64,000 nt of DNA from Butyrivibrio sp. XPD2006 (GTDB lineage: Bacteria > Bacillota > Clostridia > Lachnospirales > Lachnospiraceae): contig NZ_ATVT01000012.1 in assembly GCF_000420865.1 (NCBI RefSeq), positions 61,847 to 125,846 on the forward strand. Reading direction: 5' to 3'. Under the pieces are notes generated by a model, which searched no databases, was not told where the DNA came from, and saw only the letters and a program-made list of their open reading frames with translations. Positions 7,753-14,660 of this stretch are shown here, piece by piece. Position 1 is the first letter of the stretch. Every line of letters begins with the position of its first letter. Position numbers and translations under genes: made by a program.

Positions 7753-7811
7753 TTGAAAATGGAGTTAGCTTATGCTAACATTTGAGATAACTGATAATTA
7801 TTTTCATGATA
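7753..7811 (+). promoter_or_regulatory. Promoter A: operator palindrome plus Fur-box-like site
   Basis: TTGAAA (-35, 7753-7758), 17 bases, then TAACAT (-10, 7776-7781). The palindrome GTTAGCTTATGCTAAC (7764-7779) fills the spacer. Twelve bases later TGATAATTATTTTCA (7792-7806) matches the 7-1-7 Fur consensus TGATAATNATTATCA at 14 of 15 positions. The same composite, with identical spacings, recurs at 23565-23623. Confidence 0.7.
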
Positions 7812-7830
7812 TTAAATATCTATTAAAAAC

Positions 7831-7856
7831 ACCCGGTTAGTGCGGGCTTTTCTTTT
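7831..7856 (+). terminator. Terminator just downstream of promoter A
   Basis: CCCG-GTTAGTG-CGGG followed by CTTTTCTTTT. It lies only about 45-65 bases after the predicted start of transcript A, so promoter A would give a very short RNA unless read-through occurs. Confidence 0.6.
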
Positions 7857-7864
7857 GGGAATGG

Positions 7865-7880
7865 GTTAGTTGAAACTAAC
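7865..7880 (+). promoter_or_regulatory. Operator B upstream of the Fur-like gene
   Basis: GTTAGTTGAAACTAAC, the same 6-4-6 palindrome with T/A at the inner arm position. It is 28 bases upstream of the Fur-like start at 7909 and so is well placed for autoregulation of that gene and the operon behind it. Confidence 0.6.
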
Positions 7881-7908
7881 GAAATAATGTTTGGCTGGAA
7901 GTGATGGC

Positions 7909-8163
7909 ATGATGAATAATGAGCAGATTGTTGAGGCTTTAAAAGAGAACGGTATGAGAATAACCAGACAGAGAATGATAGTTGCAGATGTCGTTGCGGA
8001 TAATGACGGAGCCAGCTGTAAGGATATCTGCTGTATTGTACGAGGCAAAGATTCTTCTGTGGGAGTAGCTACGGTATACCGCATGATAAATGTGCTGGAA
8101 GATATCGGAGTAATTGAGAGGATAGATATGATCAAACATAGGAGGAATGGCGATGAAGGCTGA
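7909..8163 (+). CDS. Truncated Fur-family regulator (DNA-binding domain only)
   Basis: An 84-residue protein from ATG 7909 (an in-frame TTG/ATG farther upstream is possible). It has the Fur winged-helix domain: ENGMRITRQRMIVADVVADND, then the recognition-helix region VGVATVYRMINVLEDIGVIERID. Fur proteins are normally 130-150 residues, with a C-terminal dimerisation and metal-binding domain. That domain is absent here: the frame ends in an unrelated tail HRRNGDEG where the next gene's ribosome site begins. Either it is a degraded regulator or a DNA-binding-only form that acts as a monomer or competes with full-length Fur. It overlaps the downstream methyltransferase by 11 bases and sits behind operators A and B. 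Confidence 0.7.
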   Translation: MMNNEQIVEALKENGMRITRQRMIVADVVADNDGASCKDICCIVRGKDSSVGVATVYRMINVLEDIGVIERIDMIKHRRNGDEG

Positions 8164-8917
8164 TTACAAGAATTGGATGCCGAAGGGGATGGTACTTGGG
8201 ACGATTGGAATTACTGCAGCGATATTCTTTGTTGCGGTAATTGTAGGTATGGCTTCAATAGTGGGAAAGGTATTGCTGATTTTAACTGTGCTGTTTGCCT
8301 TGATATCTTTGTGGATGTACCTGATGTACAGGGCATTTTCCTATAACGGAACACGTCAGATGTCTAAGCAGATAATAGAAGGTGTTTCATCCTATGTAAA
8401 AATCCCGGATGGCGGTAAATGCCTCGATGTTGGATGTGGAAGCGGGGCTCTAAGTATTGCCTGTGCAAAGAAAAATCCAGGCGCTCAGATAATTGGTATA
8501 GACAGATGGGGGAAAGAGTATGCTTCATTCAGCAAGAGTCTCTGCGAAAGTAATTCTGTTGCTGAAGGTGTAAATAACACATCTTTTCAGCAGGGCGATG
8601 CCTGTAAGCTTGATTTTGCAGATGAGACTTTTGATGCAGTTACAAGTAACTATGTGTATCACAACATACCAAGTAAGGACAGACAGGCGATTCTTCTTGA
8701 AACACTAAGGACCCTTAAGAAGGGCGGAACATTTGCTATTCACGATATTATGTCCAAGGCAAAATATGGAGATATGGAAAGCTTTGTAGAAAAGCTTAAA
8801 AATATGGGATACGAAGAAGTAAAACTTGTTGATACTACTAACGGTATGTTCATGAGCAAGTGGGAGTCCACCTGGATGGCTCTTACAGGTTCTGCGCTTC
8901 TTATGGGGAGGAAATGA
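8153..8917 (+). CDS. Membrane-anchored class I SAM-dependent methyltransferase
   Basis: A 254-residue protein. ATG 8153 is preferred over 8147 because GGAGG at 8141-8145 would be only one base from the latter. Residues about 12-65 form two transmembrane helices. The Rossmann methyltransferase domain follows, with motif I LDVGCGSGALSIACAKK, motif II IIGIDRWG, and the later motifs DAVTSNYVYHNI and LKKGGTFAIHD. The membrane anchor implies a lipophilic or envelope-associated substrate, or a partnership with the membrane proteins of the cluster. It opens the long operon after the Fur-like gene. The methyl acceptor is unknown. Confidence 0.85.
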   Translation: MKADYKNWMPKGMVLGTIGITAAIFFVAVIVGMASIVGKVLLILTVLFALISLWMYLMYRAFSYNGTRQMSKQIIEGVSSYVKIPDGGKCLDVGCGSGALSIACAKKNPGAQIIGIDRWGKEYASFSKSLCESNSVAEGVNNTSFQQGDACKLDFADETFDAVTSNYVYHNIPSKDRQAILLETLRTLKKGGTFAIHDIMSKAKYGDMESFVEKLKNMGYEEVKLVDTTNGMFMSKWESTWMALTGSALLMGRK

Positions 8918-8920
8918 TTT

Positions 8921-9541
8921 ATGGGACTTTTTAAAAACTTTGTAAGTCAGACAAGAAAGCCAGAAGGTTTCCTGGGACAGATGATGGTCAATGGCATGAA
9001 CAGTGGGCACGCGAAGATGGCCGACTGGGGAATGGCACATTAAAAAACTATTGCACCGGAAGAAATTCTTGAAGTTGGATGCGGTGGTGGAAGAAATGCA
9101 CATGAGTTGCTACGGAAGTATCCATCTTCTAAGGTTACGGCGATTGATTATTCAGATGTTTCGGTTGCAAAAGCAGCAGCTTACAACACAGGCATGATAC
9201 AGAAGGGACGCTGCAAGGTTCAGCAGGGCGACGTTTCTAATCTGAACATGAATGAGCAGTATGATCTTGCAACAGCTTTTGAGACCATTTATTTCTGGCC
9301 GGGACTTGAGAAATGCTTTTCAGAGGTAAACAAGGCACTTAAGCCTGGTGGAATCTTCATGATTGTAAATGAGTCTGATGGAACTGATAAGGCGAGTCTC
9401 CAGTTTGAGAGCATCATTGATGGCATGAAGTGTCATACAGTAGAAGAAATCGAAGGGGCTCTGAAAGAAGCGGGTTTTTCAAAGGTTAAGTCAGATCATC
9501 ATGAGAGTAAACCGTGGATTACAGTCATTGCAAAGAAATAA
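8921..9541 (+). pseudogene. Class I SAM methyltransferase interrupted by an in-frame TAA (codon 41)
   Basis: From ATG 8921 (after GGGGAGGAAATG) to TAA 9541 the same frame is open for 206 codons except TAA at 9041-9043. The protein on both sides is a normal methyltransferase: MGLFKNFVSQTRKPEGFLGQ... WGMAH, stop, KTIAPEEILEVGCGGGRNAHELL, AIDYSDVSVAKA, FETIYFWPGLEKCF, LKPGGIFMIVNE. A single change from a sense codon such as TTA would create this stop. There is no frameshift and the rest is undamaged, so the mutation looks recent. Options are a pseudogene, read-through, or a sequencing error. Confidence 0.8.
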
Positions 9542-9559
9542 GGAGTAGATGGCGCGGTT

Positions 9560-10204
9560 ATGATGAAGTATAAAGGAACTTATCTGAAGCTCTTTTCGAT
9601 AATGCTTAAGAAGTACCTGAAGGAACAATATGGATCTGAAGTAACAAAGAAAGCTCTTAAGGAATCAAAGGCAATATATAAAGAAATGCTTGAAAAGGTG
9701 GATGATATTGGGGCAGATAATCCCATGGCGAGTAATATCTATTCCTGCTTTGTGTTTCTGGCCATATGGAAAGCTGCTGAGGGAGCAATCGATGTCGAAA
9801 GCTTCAGGACTGTGATAAAGAGATTCATGAAGAGCCCGATGGTCAGCAAAATCATGGGCAGAGCAGATTTGAACAGGCCGGAAGATCTTCAGAAAGCAAA
9901 AGACAAATTTCATGCCATGCAGGACTGGGCAGATGCGCATCCACAGTATAAAGATAAGACCTGGGATTTTAATTTTGATGATACTAAGCATAAAGACGGT
10001 AGCTATTATCATTTCACCCGGTGTCCTTTAGAGAAATTTGCCAGGGGAAATGGATATCTGGAAGTACTGCCTGTGTGCTGTGAAATAGATTATCTTTCTA
10101 CAGAAGCTTCTCACGGGGTGTTGCATAGAGATTATACTTTGGCCACCGGAGGCCATATCTGTGATTACTGGATCGTACCTGATAAGATAGCGAATCCTCA
10201 GTAA
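9560..10204 (+). CDS. ATC-hydrolase-family protein (L-2-amino-thiazoline-4-carboxylate hydrolase-like) 1
   Basis: A 214-residue protein with ATG 9560 or 9563. It has a helical N-terminal half and the family's C-terminal beta-rich core: HFTRCPLEKFARGNGYLEVLPVCCEIDYLSTEASHGVLHRDYTLATGGHICDYWI. The conserved Cys of RCPL, the CxxD-like pair (CCEIDY) and the terminal GGHICDYW are all present. Named members open the thiazoline ring of L-2-amino-thiazoline-4-carboxylate on the way to cysteine; most homologues are uncharacterised. Thiazoline chemistry is a feature of siderophores such as yersiniabactin, so the family fits a metallophore-related cluster, but no substrate is proven. It is the first of three paralogues here. 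Confidence 0.75.
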   Translation: MMKYKGTYLKLFSIMLKKYLKEQYGSEVTKKALKESKAIYKEMLEKVDDIGADNPMASNIYSCFVFLAIWKAAEGAIDVESFRTVIKRFMKSPMVSKIMGRADLNRPEDLQKAKDKFHAMQDWADAHPQYKDKTWDFNFDDTKHKDGSYYHFTRCPLEKFARGNGYLEVLPVCCEIDYLSTEASHGVLHRDYTLATGGHICDYWIVPDKIANPQ

Positions 10205-10220
10205 AGTTGGAGGATAAGGG

Positions 10221-10826
10221 ATGGACAGAAAGATAAAAGCCTATAAAAAGATATATCGAAAGGCCATTGAAAAAACTGGACTTAATAATGTCGATGACAG
10301 AGTTGAAGCATACGCTGTCCGACTTTCTAAGATGTATGCCTCTGATGATTTCAGGAAACACAATGTTTATCCATCAACAAGTACGCTTCATGTATATGCA
10401 GTAATTGCAATGTGTCTGGAACTAAAGCAATTTGGCTTTTCTGACACAGATATCATGGATTATATAAACGCTGGTTTTGAAGCAAGAAGGACATTTTTCA
10501 ATGTGATAATTGCAATAATCAACGCACTTCCGAACAGTTTTGATATTGCCAGAAAGTGGAATATCGGCGACCATGAAAAACGAATGACTGATGGCAGCAT
10601 AACCTATGATTATTTCAATGTCACCAGAGACAAGGTAGAATATAGAATTTCAAAGTGTATTTATGTTGAAATGTTTGAAACCTATGGGATAAGACCGCTT
10701 TGTAAAATATTCTGCAATACAGATACAAGAGCCTATTCGGGACTTACACGGCATGTAGAGTTTATCAGACATTCGGATTTATCAGATGGGCCTGCATGTC
10801 ATGATGAGGTGATCAGAAAATGTTAA
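10221..10826 (+). CDS. ATC-hydrolase-family protein 2 (divergent)
   Basis: A 201-residue protein with GGAGG eight bases before ATG 10221. The N-terminal half is helical. The C-terminal half keeps the ATC-hydrolase outline in altered form: YRISKCIYVEMFETYGIRPLCKIFCNTDTRAYSGLTRHVEFIRHSDLSDGPACHDEVI. The CPL motif has become CIY, and the terminal CD pair is CHD. So the active-site cysteines are kept but their surroundings differ, which points to another substrate. It overlaps the next gene by seven bases. The assignment is by pattern and neighbourhood; it is less certain than for paralogue 1. Confidence 0.6.
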   Translation: MDRKIKAYKKIYRKAIEKTGLNNVDDRVEAYAVRLSKMYASDDFRKHNVYPSTSTLHVYAVIAMCLELKQFGFSDTDIMDYINAGFEARRTFFNVIIAIINALPNSFDIARKWNIGDHEKRMTDGSITYDYFNVTRDKVEYRISKCIYVEMFETYGIRPLCKIFCNTDTRAYSGLTRHVEFIRHSDLSDGPACHDEVIRKC

Positions 10827-11719
10827 AGAACTACATGAAGGAAGGGCAGAAACTCCCTCTCTTTGGAGTCGGGCCATATATTGTTTATGGAATTGCTATG
10901 GTCAATGTAATAGGAATTATCTTGTTTGGCTATGTGCTTAAGATAGGAATCCTGTATAAGCCATGGATATTTATTTTCCGAGTGGTTGGTACATTACTCA
11001 TCATAATGGGAATCGGAGTCTGGTATATAGGAGCTGTCCGGTCAGATATGGATGATTCTATAACAGAGAACAGGCTTCAGACCAATGGCATTTATTCATG
11101 GGTACGGAACCCGATGTACAGCGGCTGGTGGATTGCGCTATCTGGGATTACCCTTATGTGGCATAATGCATGGCTGCTACTTTTTCCGATTGTTGACTGG
11201 ATTATTATGACAGTTGCACTTATAAAAACGGAAGAGAAGTGGCTTTTAGATTTATATGGTGAGGAGTACGCTGAGTATAAGAAAAACGTAAACAGATGCA
11301 TCCCGTGGAAACCTGGCATTGGGATATATAGAACGGAGATATCCGCAGCTAAGTGGATGATATATGATTTGCCGGGTAATGCAGGCTGGATAATATGGAT
11401 CGTTTGTACAGTGAAATGTTTGAGGCAAGAGGCGAATATGTATGCCGTACTTTCTGTCATAGTAGCAATTTTCATGATGATTGGCGTGTTGGAACTAATT
11501 AGTGAGAGGGCGGCAGGGCTTAACCGCATCCTTACAGCGACAAGGCTGCACAGGGGCTTTGGAGCCTTAACTCTGGGCGGGCTGATTGGAATCCCTGTTT
11601 CAATATATGGAATTATTTCAAAGACTGACCGAGGATTGCCGCTGTGGATGCTGACAGGAGCAGTGCTGTGTGCCCTGTTTGCCGGGCTCATACTCATAAC
11701 GTTTAAGAGGGAAAAATAA
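10820..11719 (+). CDS. Isoprenylcysteine/phospholipid methyltransferase-type membrane protein
   Basis: A 299-residue polytopic protein. Residues about 1-160 carry three or four transmembrane helices and the PEMT/ICMT SAM-binding signature: NRLQTNGIYSWVRNPMYSGWW and KTEEKWLLDLYGEEYAEYKKNVNRCIPW. The C-terminal part adds four further membrane helices that are not part of the usual ICMT core. Members of this family methylate lipid head groups, prenylcysteines or other membrane-bound acceptors. It is overlapped by the ATC-like gene upstream and is followed after one base by the reductase gene, so it belongs to the same operon. Substrate unknown. Confidence 0.8.
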   Translation: MLKNYMKEGQKLPLFGVGPYIVYGIAMVNVIGIILFGYVLKIGILYKPWIFIFRVVGTLLIIMGIGVWYIGAVRSDMDDSITENRLQTNGIYSWVRNPMYSGWWIALSGITLMWHNAWLLLFPIVDWIIMTVALIKTEEKWLLDLYGEEYAEYKKNVNRCIPWKPGIGIYRTEISAAKWMIYDLPGNAGWIIWIVCTVKCLRQEANMYAVLSVIVAIFMMIGVLELISERAAGLNRILTATRLHRGFGALTLGGLIGIPVSIYGIISKTDRGLPLWMLTGAVLCALFAGLILITFKREK

Positions 11720-11720
11720 G

Positions 11721-12644
11721 ATGAGAATACTCGTTTATGGAGCAGGAGTGTTGGGTGGAAATCTGGCAAGCAGTCTGTACAGACAGGGAAAAGATGTCAC
11801 ACTTCTTGCTCGTGGAAAGTGGTATGAAGAGATAAAAAGAAATGGGCTTAGTATTCATAATTATTTCGGTAGAAAGACCAATGTGAAGATACCTGTGATT
11901 GATGGGTTGAGATCGGATGATAGATACGACGTTATATTTGTGGTGGTCAGATATACCCAGATAGATAGTGTTGTTCAACCTCTTAAAGATAATGCTTCCA
12001 GAAACATTGTATTTGTTGGGAACAATCTCAAGACAGACGAACTCACAAAAGCACTATCGAAGAAGTCAGTTCTTTTTGCATTTGCAATGTCTGCCGGGCA
12101 CAGGGAAAAGAGCTATATCAGATCAGTGTCACTGAATAAGATAACAGTTGGAAATACTAAGGGGACTCCCTCGCAGGAGAATTTTGTAAGAAATGTATTC
12201 TCCGGAACAAACTTTAAAGTTGTGTATGAATCTAACATGGCAGACTGGCTTTTATGCCATGCAGCATCAGTAATACCAATAGCTTTTGCCTGTTATTATG
12301 CAAATGGTGATATAAATAAGCTTAGGCGCGACAAAGTCTATATCAACAGGATCATGGACGCAACTATTGCGGCTTATACAGTACTGGAAGACAATGGGCA
12401 TGAAATTATGCCTGATTCCGATAAAGACTTTAGGAATCCAAAGTTCAAAAAGAAATACCTTCCGTTCTATCAATTCATTTTCGCAACGAAGCTTGGAAAA
12501 CTCTGCACTTCAGACCATGCGATGAATGCAGTCGATGAGATGAGTGCGCTCAACAGGGATTTCAAGGCATACATCGGGCAATACGGCGATATTCCAAAGC
12601 AGTGGACAGACCTTGAGAGGGATACTAACGGATATCTGGTGTAA
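11721..12644 (+). CDS. Ketopantoate reductase (ApbA/PanE)-family oxidoreductase
   Basis: A 307-residue protein beginning MRILVYGAGVLGGNLASSLYRQGKDVTLLARG, the NADP-binding GxGxxG motif of the ApbA/PanE family. The C-terminal helical domain (NMADWLLCHAASVIPIAFACYYANGD) matches the family. True PanE makes pantoate for coenzyme A, but this copy lies in a tailoring-enzyme operon and lacks any pantothenate neighbours. Many such paralogues reduce other 2-keto acids or related carbonyls. Reduction of a thiazoline or keto group of the cluster's product is possible but unproven. Confidence 0.75.
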   Translation: MRILVYGAGVLGGNLASSLYRQGKDVTLLARGKWYEEIKRNGLSIHNYFGRKTNVKIPVIDGLRSDDRYDVIFVVVRYTQIDSVVQPLKDNASRNIVFVGNNLKTDELTKALSKKSVLFAFAMSAGHREKSYIRSVSLNKITVGNTKGTPSQENFVRNVFSGTNFKVVYESNMADWLLCHAASVIPIAFACYYANGDINKLRRDKVYINRIMDATIAAYTVLEDNGHEIMPDSDKDFRNPKFKKKYLPFYQFIFATKLGKLCTSDHAMNAVDEMSALNRDFKAYIGQYGDIPKQWTDLERDTNGYLV

Positions 12645-12661
12645 ATATGGAGGCCGGACGG

Positions 12662-12727
12662 GGAAATCCATGGATGCTTGCTGGACTATTGATTATGGCG
12701 AAAAAGGCTAAGGTTGTTGATATATGA
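12662..12727 (+). pseudogene. C-terminal fossil of a second copy of the six-helix membrane protein
   Basis: The frame 12662-12727 encodes GNPWMLAGLLIMAKKAKVVDI and a stop. The intact gene at 21517-22236 ends GNLWMFVGLLIMAKKVKVGDR. In both places the stop overlaps the next start as ATGA. So a full copy once stood here and all but the last 21 codons was deleted. Confidence 0.75.
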
Positions 12728-13503
12728 CTATACACGAATTTGGAAAAGAAAATGACAAAGTCATAGTGTTGGTACATCCATCAGTTGTCATGTGGGATTA
12801 CTTCGAGTATGTTATACCACTTATGGAAAAGAAATATCATCTGATTATTCCAGCAATTCCGGGATATGACCCTGACAATAAGAGCGATTTTACAAGCGTT
12901 GAGGATATTGCAGCAGAGCTGGAAAATTGGCTTATCAAGCATGGACTAAGTGATGCTACTTGTCTCTATGGTTGTTCTATGGGTGGCAGCGTAGTGGTCA
13001 GGATGCTCGCGGATAACAGATTAAACATACGAAGCGCAGTTATAGATGGCGGTATCACTCCTTATCAGCTGCCATGGATTATTACAAGGCTGATAGCGAT
13101 AAAAGATTTTCTCCTGATATACACAGGGAAGATTGGCGGGGCAAGGCTGCTGGAAAAGGCATTTTCAACTGATGAACTGTCAGAGGAAGATGCGCAATAC
13201 GCGGCAAAGGTTCTTAAAATGATCAGTGCAAGAACAATCTGGAGAACATTTGAATCATGTAACAATTATTCCATGCCTGAGAATGTCCATATTGACTGCA
13301 GGTATATAGAGTACTGGGTTGCAGAAAAGGAAGTCAAAGACCGAAAGTGGGATGTGTCATATATCAAAAATTACTTTCCACGGACGGTTTTCAGAAAGAT
13401 AAAGGATGTAGGGCACGGGGGTCTTGCTCCGTTTAATCCGGAAAAGTTTGTGAGGGGGATCAATAGCGTTATATGGAAAAGTACGATATCACAAGACCGG
13501 TAA
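12724..13503 (+). CDS. Alpha/beta hydrolase 1
   Basis: A 259-residue MhpC-like alpha/beta hydrolase. Visible parts are the N-terminal strands (KVIVLVHPSVVMWDYFEYV), the oxyanion region (LIIPAIPGYDPD), the nucleophile elbow GCSMGGS with Ser in GxSxG, and a C-terminal GHGG that supplies the histidine. ATG 12724 overlaps the stop of the gene fossil before it, so it may rely on translational coupling that is now weakened. Related hydrolases are at 18040 and 22728. Such enzymes cleave esters, thioesters or C-C bonds; within a metallophore-like cluster an esterase or thioesterase job is plausible. Confidence 0.85.
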   Translation: MTIHEFGKENDKVIVLVHPSVVMWDYFEYVIPLMEKKYHLIIPAIPGYDPDNKSDFTSVEDIAAELENWLIKHGLSDATCLYGCSMGGSVVVRMLADNRLNIRSAVIDGGITPYQLPWIITRLIAIKDFLLIYTGKIGGARLLEKAFSTDELSEEDAQYAAKVLKMISARTIWRTFESCNNYSMPENVHIDCRYIEYWVAEKEVKDRKWDVSYIKNYFPRTVFRKIKDVGHGGLAPFNPEKFVRGINSVIWKSTISQDR

Positions 13504-14660
13504 TCCTTAAAAAGGGTGTATATAAGCTCAATGATGAAGCAAATTTCAATTATCAGCTGAACCGTGTTATCAACTGGGATGGTGGCAGACTGGAGGATGT
13601 CCAAAAAGTTTCCGGCAAGATCCACAACAGTGACGATTGGAAAAGAGAACTTATCTTGCTCGGCGACGAAGCCATGAAAGAGGGCAGGACAGATAATGCC
13701 ATTGCCTATTATCGAATGAGCGAGTTCTTCATGTATGACGGTGATCCTGATAAGAGAAAGTACTATGAGAAGGCAACCAAGCTCTTTTACGAGTACTATG
13801 CAGATTTCTTTGAGGGAGAAAATCCAAGGATTGAAAGATATGATGTCCCCTATGAGAATGTGAAACTCCCTGTGATGCATGTGGTGCCTTATGGTGAGAG
13901 CAAGGGGACTATACTTATCCATGGCGGCAATGACAGCTATTTTGAGGAATTTCTTTTCACTGTCCTATATATGCAGGAACAGGGGTTTGAAGTCTACATG
14001 TTTGAAGGCCCCGGGCAGGGTGGCGTAATGCGCGTTCAGGGAATGCATTTCACCCATGAATGGGAGAAACCTGTTAAGGTAATCCTGGATTATTTCAAGC
14101 TTTCTGATGTGACTATCATAGGCATATCTCTCGGAGGTTATCTTGCCCCAAGAGCAGCGGCTTTTGACAAACGCATAACTAAAGTGGTTGCCTGGTCCAT
14201 ATTCCCATGCTTTCAGGATATTCTTGTGAGTATGCAACCACAGGGTACGCAGAGAGCATTCCATATCCTCATGAAGCTACATGCCCGTCCACTTCTTAAT
14301 CTGGTATTTGGCAAAAAAGCTAAGAAATCTCCCATAATCGACTGGGGAATCAAGCATGGATGCTATGCCTATGAGGCAAAGGATGCATATAGTTATGCCA
14401 AGAAGCTGAAGCTATATGACATTGCACCCGTCGCAGATCAGATTACGCAGGATATGCTGATTCTTGGGGCCAGTGGAGACCATTTCATTGATTACCACCT
14501 TATCGGAAAAGAGATCAACATGCTAAGGAATGTCAGAAGCCTTACATTTCGCCTGTTTACTGACAAGGAAGAAGCGGAAAATCATTGTAATGTTGGTAAT
14601 GGGAAATTGGCTATAGATGAAATACTTAGTTGGATTACACGTATTGGGAGTAAGGAATGA
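13473..14660 (+). CDS. Alpha/beta hydrolase 2 (FrsA/DUF1100-like, with N-terminal helical domain)
   Basis: A 395-residue protein overlapping the previous gene by 31 bases. Residues 1-130 are helical (EAMKEGRTDNAIAYYRMSEFFM). The hydrolase fold follows, with GTILIHGGNDSYFEEF, VYMFEGPGQGG, nucleophile elbow GISLGGY, and a late acidic/histidine region (LGASGDHFIDYH). This layout resembles the UPF0255/2,6-dihydropseudooxynicotine-hydrolase group, in which the extra helical domain forms the lid. Substrate unknown. It is coupled to the glycosyltransferase gene by an ATGA overlap. Confidence 0.82.
   Translation: MEKYDITRPVILKKGVYKLNDEANFNYQLNRVINWDGGRLEDVQKVSGKIHNSDDWKRELILLGDEAMKEGRTDNAIAYYRMSEFFMYDGDPDKRKYYEKATKLFYEYYADFFEGENPRIERYDVPYENVKLPVMHVVPYGESKGTILIHGGNDSYFEEFLFTVLYMQEQGFEVYMFEGPGQGGVMRVQGMHFTHEWEKPVKVILDYFKLSDVTIIGISLGGYLAPRAAAFDKRITKVVAWSIFPCFQDILVSMQPQGTQRAFHILMKLHARPLLNLVFGKKAKKSPIIDWGIKHGCYAYEAKDAYSYAKKLKLYDIAPVADQITQDMLILGASGDHFIDYHLIGKEINMLRNVRSLTFRLFTDKEEAENHCNVGNGKLAIDEILSWITRIGSKE

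Noticed and set aside
7764..7779. Calling the GTTAGC palindrome a DtxR/IdeR site
   Set aside because: The arms are similar, but the known site has a much shorter centre; no DtxR-family gene is in the window.
9041..9043. Reading the internal TAA as a recoded amino acid
   Set aside because: TAA is not a known pyrrolysine or selenocysteine codon, and no recoding element is visible; a nonsense mutation is simpler.
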